Assembly (NCBI GenBank): GCA_964492135.1
Contig: CAZBJW010000002.1
Coordinates: 26,115 to 90,114, forward strand
Reading direction: 5' to 3'
DNA from: CAYGAW01 sp964492135
Lineage (GTDB): Bacteria; Chloroflexota; Anaerolineae; UBA7937; B3-Chlor
Length of the DNA stretch: 64,000 bases
A program made the position numbers and the translations under genes. Below are positions 20,124 through 28,376 of this stretch, piece after piece. Positions within the stretch are counted from its first letter, which is position 1. Each line of letters opens with the position of its first letter. Below the pieces are notes generated by a model. That model was not told where the DNA came from, ran no database searches, and saw only the letters and a list, made by a program, of their open reading frames with translations.

Positions 20124-21440
20124 TTACTCCCTTTTCACCTCCCTAACCGCCTCCTCGAAGTGGGTGAGGGTCTCATCGATATCGGCATCAGAATGGGAGT
20201 AGCAAAGGAACCAGGGCTCTCTGGCGTCTGGGTCGGGGATAACCCCGCGGTCTATCAGAGCCATGACTATCTCTTCGTAGAGGGTACCGTTGGTCTTGGC
20301 GAAATCGCGGAAGTCGTGGACCTCCTCCGCCTCGGTGAGGAGGACACCGAACATGGCTGGGGGGCCGGAGGTAAGGTGTGGGATATCAGCCTCAGTGAGG
20401 ATACGGGAAACCCCCTCTCTTAGCCGCTCCCCTCGCTGGCGGATCGTCTCCAGAACCTGACCATCCTTTAGCAGTTCCAGGGTGGCGTCAGCGGCCGCCA
20501 AACCAGCCACATTACCACAATAGGTGCCCCCATGGGCCACCTGGCCATAGCCGATCACCTCTCTGAGCTCCTCTCGCCCTCCGATGGCCGCAGCGGGAAA
20601 GCCGTTGGCCATGGCCTTGGCGTAGGTGGCCAAGTCGGGCAAGACTCCGTATACCTCCTGGGCTCCACCTGGCGCGATGCGGAAGCCGGTCTTCACCTCA
20701 TCGAAGATCAGAACTATGCCGTAACCATCGCATAACTCCCGGATCTTCTCGAGGAAACCTGGGCGGGGCTCGATAGAGGCAACGTTGCCCAAGATGGGCT
20801 CCACGATGATGGCCGCCACCTGGGGCCAACTCCGCTCCACCGTCTCTTCCAAGAGGCCCAAGTCGTTGAAGGGCAGGGTGATCACCAGGTCGCGGATAGC
20901 ACAGGGGATGCCGGAACTTTGTTGGAAAGGGATCGGATCGCGACGGGAGCCCAAGGCTCCTGCCACGGCCGAAGCCGTGGAGAAGAGCATGTAGTCGTAC
21001 ATGCCATGGTATTGTCCCTCGAATTTGATGACTTTCTCTCGGCCGGTGTAGCCCCGGGCGATACGCAGCGCGTGCATCGTCGCTTCGGTCCCAGAGTTGG
21101 CGAAGCGCACCCAGTCCACGCCTGGACAGATGCGGATGATCCGCTCCGCTACCTTCACCTCCCAAGGGTGAGTCGAGGCGAAGATAGTTCCTCCTTTGAT
21201 AGCCTCGGTGACCCGCCCCACCACTTCGGGGTAGCCATGGCCCAAGATGATGGGGCCGAAGCCCAGCCGGTAGTCGATATACCGGTTGCCGTCCATATCC
21301 CACAGATAACAGCCTTGCCCCCGGGCCACTACAGGGGTGTTCTCATCTCCCCAGTAACGAAAGTTGGAAGAGACCCCTTGGGGCATCACCTCAGCCGCCC
21401 GCCGAAAGAAAGCCCGGGATTCGCTTCGCTCACGACTCAT
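20124..21440 (-). CDS. Class III aminotransferase, glutamate-1-semialdehyde aminomutase-like
   Basis: A 438-residue PLP enzyme of the HemL-like branch. I select the ATG at 21440 because an upstream extension reads into the preceding gene while GGGAG is well placed here. Visible elements are the ANSGTEATMHALRIAR segment around 114-129, Asp247 in FDEVKTGFR and the PLP lysine Lys275 in YAKAMANGFP. The C-terminal half lacks haem-pathway context. Such HemL-like proteins next to transporters often act as omega-transaminases or amino-acid aminomutases. Sitting between a lysine-dehydrogenase-like protein and PotABCD, it is more likely catabolic than a tetrapyrrole biosynthesis enzyme, but the substrate is unknown. 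Confidence 0.8.
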   Translation of the reverse strand: MSRERSESRAFFRRAAEVMPQGVSSNFRYWGDENTPVVARGQGCYLWDMDGNRYIDYRLGFGPIILGHGYPEVVGRVTEAIKGGTIFASTHPWEVKVAERIIRICPGVDWVRFANSGTEATMHALRIARGYTGREKVIKFEGQYHGMYDYMLFSTASAVAGALGSRRDPIPFQQSSGIPCAIRDLVITLPFNDLGLLEETVERSWPQVAAIIVEPILGNVASIEPRPGFLEKIRELCDGYGIVLIFDEVKTGFRIAPGGAQEVYGVLPDLATYAKAMANGFPAAAIGGREELREVIGYGQVAHGGTYCGNVAGLAAADATLELLKDGQVLETIRQRGERLREGVSRILTEADIPHLTSGPPAMFGVLLTEAEEVHDFRDFAKTNGTLYEEIVMALIDRGVIPDPDAREPWFLCYSHSDADIDETLTHFEEAVREVKRE

Positions 21441-21471
21441 CGCTTTGCTCCCTTCTAAGCATAGTAACCCA

Positions 21472-22635
21472 TTAACTGCCCAGCCCCCCCCTCTCCTCAA
21501 TCTTCTCCTCTACCTGGATGCCCCGCTTGGCCAACTCTTGGAAGAAGGGCTGGGTTGGGAAGGCGATCTCGGGAGGCACCACCCCTTTGGCTTCGACCTG
21601 GCCCTTGGCCAACATCTGGGCCCCGATGGAGAGAGGGATGCCAACGTTTTTGAAGTAGGCTGCTGGGCCGCCCCACTCTTCCTGAGGAGGGTGGCTATTG
21701 CGGTAGGTGCATTTGACCTCCCGCCCATCCCGCTCACCCCAGACCTCCACCACCAAGCCGTAGGCCCATACCTGGTTCTCCCTCGACTCTGGGACAGTCC
21801 AAAGGAGTCTGGATACCAGATCATGGGCTGTCATCTCGCCCTTCCTGATCTCCACCGGTGTGTCGCTGAGCAGTCCTCCTTCCATAAGGGCGCCCATCAG
21901 GCACATCACATGGGGAGGGAAACAGCCTCGTACCGCTACCCTTCGCACCCCTGGCACGGACCGGGGCAGAGTTTGTACCTCGTCGTGAGGCACGTAATAT
22001 ACCCCCTGTTCGCCGATCAAGTCGTGAAAGCGGACCAGCCGCTCCCCTGACAAAGGGGGCGCTGGATGCCACCGCCCATCCTCATAATAAACCGCTTCCC
22101 TCTCTTCCTCGCCGGGGGTGAACTCCCAAAGGGTAGTGGCCAGAAGCCCCGGAGCTGGAGCCAAGCAGCGGAAGGCGGCGAACGAGATCTCGATACTATC
22201 AACTCGCTGCAGGACCTCCACGGCGCGGCGAACCATCATATTGGTGGCTCCAGGCGTAGCACCCATTCCGGGCACGAAGGTGATCCCCCGCTCCAAGGCC
22301 GCCTCATGCAACTCAAATTGAGGGTCTTCACTAGAGATATCCAAGCCGCTTACCCCTACCTCCACACAGGCTCGATTGACGGCGAGGTCGTATCGGTAGG
22401 GCAAGCCGTTCATAATCACATCGTATCCCGGGAAGGTTCGAAGCATCTCTTTGTAGTCATTAGCGTCGAAAGGGAGCACCTTTAGCCGGGCATCGCCGAT
22501 CTGAGTCACCAGTCGCTCGCCAGCATCCATATCCTGCTCAGCGACCGCTATCTCCTCGAAATCGCTGAATCGAGCGAGATCCCGGGTCGCCTCCCGGCAG
22601 ACCGCCCCCGCACCACCCAGGGCTAGCACGCGCAT
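21472..22635 (-). CDS. Saccharopine dehydrogenase family protein (second, diverged)
   Basis: A 387-residue NAD(P)-binding oxidoreductase, paralogous to 11260-12435. The Rossmann loop is GGAGAVC at residues 7-13: the final glycine of GxGxxG is replaced by cysteine, which may alter cofactor binding. The MGATPGATNMM and HEAALERGITFVPG segments and the PPEIAFPTQPFFQEL tail match the family. It is the promoter-proximal gene of the catabolic block and begins after AAGGAGAGG. Two related dehydrogenases bracketing one operon suggest successive or reverse steps on related amines. A non-redox role cannot be excluded because of the cysteine. Confidence 0.75.
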   Translation of the reverse strand: MRVLALGGAGAVCREATRDLARFSDFEEIAVAEQDMDAGERLVTQIGDARLKVLPFDANDYKEMLRTFPGYDVIMNGLPYRYDLAVNRACVEVGVSGLDISSEDPQFELHEAALERGITFVPGMGATPGATNMMVRRAVEVLQRVDSIEISFAAFRCLAPAPGLLATTLWEFTPGEEEREAVYYEDGRWHPAPPLSGERLVRFHDLIGEQGVYYVPHDEVQTLPRSVPGVRRVAVRGCFPPHVMCLMGALMEGGLLSDTPVEIRKGEMTAHDLVSRLLWTVPESRENQVWAYGLVVEVWGERDGREVKCTYRNSHPPQEEWGGPAAYFKNVGIPLSIGAQMLAKGQVEAKGVVPPEIAFPTQPFFQELAKRGIQVEEKIEERGGLGS

Positions 22636-22951
22636 GAAACCCCTCTCCTTACGTCCATTCTCTCAGCATGCCGGAAGGACTCAACAGACTCCCTTCGCGG
22701 CATTCGCAAACCGCCATGCGCATGAGAGCCTCGGCTTGTTCCCCTGAGGGTCGCCCCGGAACCTGAGCGGATGCGGGAGTGGTACCTACCATCCTTCGAC
22801 CACCCTACTCCGGACCGCCTGACTCAATCAAGGTTCCCCTTCACCCAGGTCTCCCACCTGTAAAGGGGCAATAGATCTGGGTCAACTCTTGCGACCCAGG
22901 ATAGCTCACCCTCTCAGTGCGACGTTGGACGCCCGCCAACTTAACCAGCCC
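22636..22951. other. Regulator-operon intergenic region
   Basis: About 316 bp between the regulator stop and the operon's first gene. It should contain the operon promoter, but I see only weak minus-strand hexamers (TTGACC near 22880). A small dyad, CAGGT-CTCCC-ACCTG near 22849-22863, could be an operator. Confidence 0.35.
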
Positions 22952-23746
22952 CTAGAACGTGGGTGGACTGTTTACCCACAGGACTCTAGTAGGTTCTTCA
23001 CCAGGGTTACTCCATCTATGGGGAACAGAACTGGGAAAGGATAGACTGTCGCCAGCCTCAAGCTCATAGTGCGCTTTCTCGTCGAGCCACACGTCAAAGC
23101 AACCTTCCATCACAAATAGGAACTCTTCTCCATCGTGTGTATAAGCTTCTTCGCTACCCGTGCCCGGTTCAACGGTGAATAGTTGTGGCTCCATTAGCCG
23201 CAACGGTCCAGCGGACAAGTTTTCGATCCTCACCCCACCTGTTTCGAGGTACGGCCTCTCTGTGGGCTTCACCCGTCTCCGCGGAGCCTCACCTTCAGGT
23301 GCCAACAACTCGCCAACAGTCGTTCCGTATGCACTTGCCAGTCGCCGCAACTTGTGGACTGCGATGTTACTAAGGCCTCGCTCAAACAAACTGATGAAGG
23401 AGATCGAGAGACCACATTCCTCGGCGACCTCGCGCAAAGAGATACCCTTCCGCTTGCGAATTGCCCGCAGCCGCCTGCCAATGTCCGCCGATGGCAAGGA
23501 TGATTCAAACCCCTTTCCTTCGCCGGTATCTTGGTTCTGAATCACACGAGCTATGCTTGCCAGGCTCATCTCCATGACCTCTCGAAGGTATTTGATCCTC
23601 CTCAGAAGCGCAATCTCACGCTCCGAGTACAACCTATATCCACTCGGCGAACGACTTGGAGCAATAAGCCCCCTGCTCTCCCAATATCGTAAGACACTGG
23701 GGCTCACACCAATGGCCTCAGCCACCTCACTGATTCGCCAGAACAT
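22952..23746 (-). CDS. Transcriptional regulator with MerR, XRE and cupin domains
   Basis: A 264-residue regulator with three fused parts. Residues 1-70 are a MerR winged helix (ISEVAEAIGVSPSVLRYWE, then SGYRLYSEREI). Residues about 87-145 are an XRE/Cro helix-turn-helix (IGRRLRAIRKRKGISLREVAE). Residues about 175-262 are a cupin small-ligand domain (DGEEFLFVMEG and a final PHRWSNPGEEP). XRE-cupin proteins such as PuuR control polyamine catabolism, so the neighbouring polyamine/lysine-type operon is its likely target, with an amine or amino-acid ligand bound by the cupin. It has a consensus sigma-70 promoter of its own, about 30 nt leader, and no strong ribosome site. Confidence 0.88.
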   Translation of the reverse strand: MFWRISEVAEAIGVSPSVLRYWESRGLIAPSRSPSGYRLYSEREIALLRRIKYLREVMEMSLASIARVIQNQDTGEGKGFESSLPSADIGRRLRAIRKRKGISLREVAEECGLSISFISLFERGLSNIAVHKLRRLASAYGTTVGELLAPEGEAPRRRVKPTERPYLETGGVRIENLSAGPLRLMEPQLFTVEPGTGSEEAYTHDGEEFLFVMEGCFDVWLDEKAHYELEAGDSLSFPSSVPHRWSNPGEEPTRVLWVNSPPTF

Positions 23747-23783
23747 GACTCGATTTGAGTAACCTTATTTGCTTTTAATAAAC

Positions 23784-23812
23784 ATTATAGCATCTCTCTA
23801 TCCTCTTGTCAA
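23784..23812 (-). promoter_or_regulatory. Consensus sigma-70 promoter of the MerR-XRE-cupin gene
   Basis: Read on the minus strand: TTGACA at 23807-23812, a 17-bp spacer and TATAAT at 23784-23789. Both hexamers are perfect. Predicted start near 23777, giving a leader of about 30 nt. Confidence 0.85.
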
Positions 23813-23950
23813 CACCTCGGTATCTCTAATGTCAAATGCGACAAATAGGTGGTAGAGGGGTTTGCATATCGAGACCCAAGTGCCAAGGGTACATCGCCAT
23901 CCCGGCGAGTCGTTCAGCCATACCATCCGTCATGCCTTGGATGACCCCTT

Positions 23951-24283
23951 TTGACCAGTGCTTCAAGAGCTCTTGAAATCAAGAGAGCTTCTGGTAAGGA
24001 GCTATATAAGTCAAAAACGGAAAGCGCTCTAGTCACAACAGGAATCTATTCATATACCCGAACCCCTGTGTATTTGGGATCATCTTTGCTATTCCTTGGC
24101 TGGTCTTTCGTTTTTCTGTTTACTTTCCTGTTGATAATGACTTTCCTATTCCTTGTTCTTTTCTACTTTGTGGTAAGATGGGAAGAAAAAGAATTGTCTG
24201 AAAGATTTGGGGAGGAATACCTGAGATATAAACAAACAGTGCCTCCCTTCTTTCCACACCCTAAGAAGCGATTCAGGAACTAG
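23951..24283 (+). pseudogene. Isoprenylcysteine methyltransferase-like membrane protein, N-terminally truncated
   Basis: A 110-residue frame starting at TTG. It matches the C-terminal half of ICMT/PEMT-like methyltransferases: GIYSYTRTPVYLGSSLLFLG, two membrane helices, then EEKELSERFGEEYLRYKQTVPPFFP. Family members are normally about 180-220 residues and have two or more N-terminal helices that are missing here. No ribosome site is evident, so it is probably a remnant. The fragment retains the SAM-binding-type C-terminal motif. Confidence 0.7.
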
Positions 24284-24639
24284 GCGGTGATACTGTTCGT
24301 AGGAGATGGGGCAGGCGAACAATACATGGCTTTGAGGCATCGGCAATGCGGGCAACCTCGTACCAAGCAGGGTATACGCTACGTGCTAGCACCTTCGCCC
24401 TTCGGGACATTGCCCCGTTCGGTGGCAACGTGGTATATGCTGGGAATGCTGGCAGGGCGTAGGTGAGAACAGCCCCGTCCCAGTGAGAATGGAAGAGGCC
24501 TCATCATGGCCCAATCCGACCCGTGCCGCGACCATACCCCAATTCCGCCACAAGTCCCCATTTTGATGCCTTCCTTACTCAGTCTAACTATCATTATCCC
24601 ACCAGGCCCCCTGAGTCCCGGGATTTCCACGATCTTTCT
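24284..24639. other. Decayed intergenic DNA
   Basis: No gene recognised. A short stretch near 24463-24495 (GAGAACAGCCCC then AGTGAGAATGGA) resembles the first part of the 603-bp repeat near 9582-9610, suggesting another old copy of that end. Confidence 0.35.
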
Positions 24640-24815
24640 CGGTATAAACTCAACCAAAAGACCCGCTTAGACCGTTTGAAATCACCCTGGTCCTATGCTC
24701 ATACTTACAGGGTAAGAGTGCCTGTCAGAATGGGTCAGAGAGGGTCTGATCTGGGGCTGAGTTTGCGTGTTATGGGTTTCGATGAGCGTCGGGGTTCTTG
24801 GTTGTTGCATAAGAC
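24640..24815. repeat. Dispersed repeat family, copy B
   Basis: Shares with copy C the blocks CAAAAGACCCGCTTAG, ATCACCCTG, CATACTTACA and GGTCTGATCTGG in the same order and spacing, with diverged DNA between. Copy A (10215-10350) is a third relative. B lies upstream and C downstream of the CoA-ligase-like gene in direct orientation. Confidence 0.65.
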
Positions 24816-24995
24816 GTGCTGAGGAAGAGAATAAGCCTGGAAGCGCTGTTGTCTGGGTTGACAGCGTCATGCTTACGGAGTAGACTGGCGTAAGACAGAT
24901 ACAGTTCGGGCCTTGCCATCTATCTGAGCAATGTAAGTAGAGAACACATACGGTTGCTTCACCTTAGGGAAAGCCCAAAAACCAAGGAGACCTGT

Positions 24996-26405
24996 ATGAC
25001 GGCAGGCAAGTTTGAGAATCTAGAGGCCGTTTTTGATCCACGCATCGTTGCAGTTGTAGGAGCTTCGAAGAATCCGGGAAAGCTCGGATATCATGTCATG
25101 AAGAGTTTGACCCAAGGCAGTTTCAAGGGAGAGATAGTTCCCATCAACCCGGGCGAGACAGAACTCTTTGGATTTGAGGCCTATGCCTCTGTATTGGAGG
25201 TTCCCCAGCAGGTCGATCTGGCAATCGTTGTCTTGCCAGCCCAAATGGTTGCGGACATCTTCAAACAATGTGCCAAGAAGGGCGTAAGAGGGATCATCTT
25301 GATTACCGCGGGGTTCAAAGAGATCGAAGATGAACAGGGAGGGCAACTCCAGGAAGAGATAACCGAACTGGCCAACGAAGCGGCAATGAAGGTGATCGGC
25401 CCCAATACCTTTGGCCTGATCAATCTGGAGGCAGGGCTTAACGCTTCTTTTACTCCAGAGTTTTCCGAGGTAGAGAGGGGTCACATCAGCCTAGTGAGCC
25501 AGAGTGGGGGAATGGCCCACCTGATAGCCTTCATGGCCCTAAAAGAGCATGTTGGCCTCAACAAGATCATAGGCGTAGGAAACCGTTGCAACGTCGGCTT
25601 TGTGGACTTGCTGAAATACTTGGTGGAGGACCAGGGAACCCAGGTCGTCGCAATGTATATGGAGGGAATAGACAACCTCCGACGCCTCATGAAGGTCGCA
25701 CAAGAGGCGAGAGGGAAGAAACCCATCATCGTCTATAAGGTAGGGAGGTCTCCTGTCAGTGATAAGGCATCTAGACTACATACCGGTTCTCTGGCTGGTC
25801 AATACGAGATCTACAAAGAAGCCTTCAAACAGGTTGGGATTCTGGCGGTATCTAGTTCGGAGGAGCTCTTGGATACAGCCAAGATTTTGGTCTCTTGTCC
25901 CCTTCCAAGGGGAAACAAAGTGGCAGTTCTGTCAGGGCAAGCGGGGCCAGCCATGGTAGCCTGTGATGTATGTGAAGAGAGAGGTCTAGCCTTGGCTGTA
26001 TTTTCGCAGGAGACTCAGAATACGATCCAAAGAGCCCTGCCTCCAATGGCCATGAGGACCAACCCCGTTGATATGGGGCCCGCTTGGTACGATCCAGAGG
26101 CAATTAGAGAGGTCGTTAGCGCTGTTTTAGGTGACGAGAATGTTGATGCTGTACTCTTATACATTGCGTACGCTTCGGCGAATAGTGGGGCGGTTGAGAG
26201 TTTGGCGGATCTCCTCAAGAGTTGGGGAAAGAGAAAACCCGTCGTTTGTTGCTTGTCATCACCTAGAGGGGTATGGGATGAGGAAATACGATCCCTGGAA
26301 GAAGAAGGAGTGCCGAACTATCCCACCCCAGAAAGGGCGGCTAGAGCTCTTGGAAACTTGTGGGGATATCAAAAGTTGGCAACAACGGGTCTTCACCATG
26401 AATAG
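24996..26405 (+). CDS. NDP-forming acyl-CoA synthetase alpha-type protein (CoA-binding, no ATP-grasp)
   Basis: A 469-residue cytoplasmic protein. I start at 24996 because AAGGAGA lies 6 nt upstream; an in-frame upstream ATG lacks this. The N-terminal CoA-binding Rossmann domain (residues about 8-135, VVGASKNPGKLGYHV) is followed by a succinyl-CoA-synthetase-like domain with SQSGGM near 168-173 and the phosphohistidine-type loop around His262 (LHTGSLAG). This is the alpha part of ADP-forming acetate/acyl-CoA ligases, which conserve energy by making ATP from acyl-CoA. The ATP-grasp beta part normally fused or adjacent is absent, so it needs a partner encoded elsewhere or is a specialised CoA-transferring protein. 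It is flanked by direct repeats B and C. Confidence 0.82.
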   Translation: MTAGKFENLEAVFDPRIVAVVGASKNPGKLGYHVMKSLTQGSFKGEIVPINPGETELFGFEAYASVLEVPQQVDLAIVVLPAQMVADIFKQCAKKGVRGIILITAGFKEIEDEQGGQLQEEITELANEAAMKVIGPNTFGLINLEAGLNASFTPEFSEVERGHISLVSQSGGMAHLIAFMALKEHVGLNKIIGVGNRCNVGFVDLLKYLVEDQGTQVVAMYMEGIDNLRRLMKVAQEARGKKPIIVYKVGRSPVSDKASRLHTGSLAGQYEIYKEAFKQVGILAVSSSEELLDTAKILVSCPLPRGNKVAVLSGQAGPAMVACDVCEERGLALAVFSQETQNTIQRALPPMAMRTNPVDMGPAWYDPEAIREVVSAVLGDENVDAVLLYIAYASANSGAVESLADLLKSWGKRKPVVCCLSSPRGVWDEEIRSLEEEGVPNYPTPERAARALGNLWGYQKLATTGLHHE

Positions 26406-26426
26406 CATCAAAGATTGATTCGCCAG

Positions 26427-26460
26427 ACACTCCTGAGCCTGCGGTCTCGGGGGTGTTCTT
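26427..26460 (+). terminator. Terminator after the CoA-ligase-like gene
   Basis: An 11-bp stem (ACACTCCTGAG with CTCGGGGGTGT, two G-T pairs), 8-nt loop and a short TCTT tail, 21 bp after the stop codon. Confidence 0.6.
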
Positions 26461-26461
26461 A

Positions 26462-26640
26462 GGTACAAGACTATCCAAAAGACCCGCTTAGGCCGTCTAA
26501 GATCACCCTGTTAGTATGCTCTCCATACTTACACCCCAAGAATCGCCTAAGAGAACGGGTCTGAGACGGTCTGATCTGGTGGCGAGGTTGCCGCTGTGGG
26601 TTGTTGAGAGGATGGGGCGACTCTCGTTGCAGAATCAACT
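26462..26640. repeat. Dispersed repeat family, copy C
   Basis: Direct-orientation relative of copy B. It contains two interleaved inverted pairs, AGACCCG with CGGGTCT and CCGTCT with AGACGG, which could form alternative RNA structures or reflect a mobile-element end. Confidence 0.65.
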
Positions 26641-26705
26641 TCATCGTCTGGTGAGGTGGCCTCGAATCACAGCACGCGGTTGGCAGGTGTGCAGGAGGAG
26701 TGTAT

Positions 26706-27212
26706 ATGGAAGAGCAGATGAGTAAGTCCAAACTGCTGGAACTGATTCAAAGCGAGCGTCAGCACCTAGAGACAACTCTGGCCCAGTTGAGTGAAAATCA
26801 GATGACGACACCTGGTGTCAATGACCAATGGGCTGTAAAGGACATTCTAGCGCACATCACGGTCTGGGAAAGGCGTATGGCCCGGTGGCTAGAAGAGACC
26901 GTGCGGGGTGAGGTGCCAGAGATGCTTCCAGCAGGCATGACTTGGGATCATTTGGATGAGTGGAATGAGCAGACCTATCTGGACAATCGAGACAGACCTC
27001 TGGCCGAGGTGTTGGCTAACTTCAAGAGTTCTTATCCACAAGCTCTGAAAGCGGTAGAAGTCGTTTCGGAGGAGGATCTGATCGATCCGCATCGCTTTGA
27101 GTGGCGAGTGGGTAAGCCGCTATGGACGATGGTGGCAGCGAACACGTTTTGGCACTACAAAGAGCACAACATGTTTATCCGCATTTGGCTGGAAGGAGTG
27201 GAAGCCGCTTAA
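26706..27212 (+). CDS. DinB-like / ClbS-DfsB family four-helix protein
   Basis: A 168-residue predicted four-helix bundle of the DinB superfamily, ClbS/DfsB branch. The motifs are WAVKDILAHITVWERRM near residues 36-52 and a late NTFWHYKEHN, where histidines sit at positions that bind metal in DinB-like proteins. ATG 26706 follows AGGAGG with 7-8 nt spacing; an upstream in-frame GTG at 26700 is too close. Members include small-molecule-protective hydrolases and metal-dependent transferases, so the precise reaction is unknown. It sits between repeat C and the second 603-bp repeat, apart from any operon. Confidence 0.8.
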   Translation: MEEQMSKSKLLELIQSERQHLETTLAQLSENQMTTPGVNDQWAVKDILAHITVWERRMARWLEETVRGEVPEMLPAGMTWDHLDEWNEQTYLDNRDRPLAEVLANFKSSYPQALKAVEVVSEEDLIDPHRFEWRVGKPLWTMVAANTFWHYKEHNMFIRIWLEGVEAA

Positions 27213-27251
27213 CCTCTCGCTGAACGGACGCGCTGACCAACTGCTTGCCCC

Positions 27252-27854
27252 CTATGAGGCCATCCCGGTAAGAACAGCCCCTTGCGAGTGACGATGGAGG
27301 GACTGCTTCCTCCCTGCGTGGCAAGTCCGAGGAATGAACTATCCCGCGAAGGTGAACCCCTGACCAAGTAGCGTCTTCAACGATTCTGCGTTGACCACAG
27401 CGTGATCCTCATAGTCGGTATTCATCAGCACATGCACCTCACGGACTCTCTCAGCCAGGTTCTCGATCTTCGGCACCCACTCCTTCATCTCTTCTTCACT
27501 GTAGAGGTATTTCGTTCGCTCATGAACGGTGACTCCCCTCTTCTCCCACGTCTCCTGCCTCCGCCCGTGGAGGCGAACATAGGATAGGTCTGGACTTGTC
27601 ACCTCCGCGATAGGCGGAACGCTCGATTTATACCCCTGGGGCTCATCGACGCAGACATAGCTGATGCCGTAGCTCCTCAAGAAGCCCAACATATCCTCTC
27701 TGTTCTCTTCGTTCATCCATAGGTTATTGCGGATTTCAGCGAGCAAATGTTCGGGCCGGTTTGTACACCGTCATTCAAAAGCATTACCCGAGATTCTCCC
27801 CTGCTTGAGGAACTCCTCCATCTCGTGTCGGGGTTAACCTCAACGCATGTTTGA
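27252..27854. repeat. 603-bp direct repeat, copy 2
   Basis: Copy of 9563-10165 with a single difference (C27813). It begins 39 bp after the DinB-like gene. Flanking DNA differs on both sides from copy 1. Confidence 0.95.
27339..27746 (-). pseudogene. DUF72 family protein, C-terminal half (copy 2)
   Basis: Identical 135-residue product to the frame at 9650-10057, with the same missing N-terminal half. It lies within the 603-bp repeat, so its persistence reflects recent duplication and need not mean selection for function. Confidence 0.8.
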
Positions 27855-28131
27855 AGCGACTCTATATCAGATGGCCATCGCAATCCGCACAAGAGCGGTC
27901 TTTGACCCAGGGGACCCTACACACGAGCCGCAGGGTGTCATATCGATTCACCGGACCGAAGCCAAGCCCGATTGCCATTCGATTTCTTGCGAGCTATCAT
28001 ACTAGTCAACCAGAATGTCGCTACGATGTTCCACAGTGTTTTGATCTAACATATGTTAAGCTGTGGAGCGGTTGACGCTGCTGAACCACCGAGGCTAGCT
28101 TTGTCGAGTTCTATTCCCGCCTTATCGATTC
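27855..28131. other. Non-coding stretch upstream of the first response regulator
   Basis: No gene is recognised between the 603-bp repeat and the RR1 promoter. A short forward frame at 27851-28075 has no recognisable family. Confidence 0.35.
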
Positions 28132-28160
28132 TTGACATCACTACAGCGCCTCGGTAGAAT
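28132..28160 (+). promoter_or_regulatory. Promoter of response regulator RR1
   Basis: TTGACA at 28132-28137, 17-bp spacer, TAGAAT at 28155-28160. The predicted transcript has a roughly 210-nt leader before RR1. Confidence 0.75.
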
Positions 28161-28376
28161 GGTGCCAAAACCTGGTGGCTCGCACCTAACCATCGAAGCT
28201 AGGGGCAACGGTGCAACCGACGCCCTGGCAATCACAGCAAATCACAAGGGCTCGTCTCTTGAGACCGGCAGACGCACCAAGCGAAAGCCTGGCATCCGTG
28301 GTCTTTTCTCGCCCCTATCGAGGTGTGTTTGGGGTAGAGCCAATGACAGACAAGCCAAGTCAGGTGGGTAGTCAAA

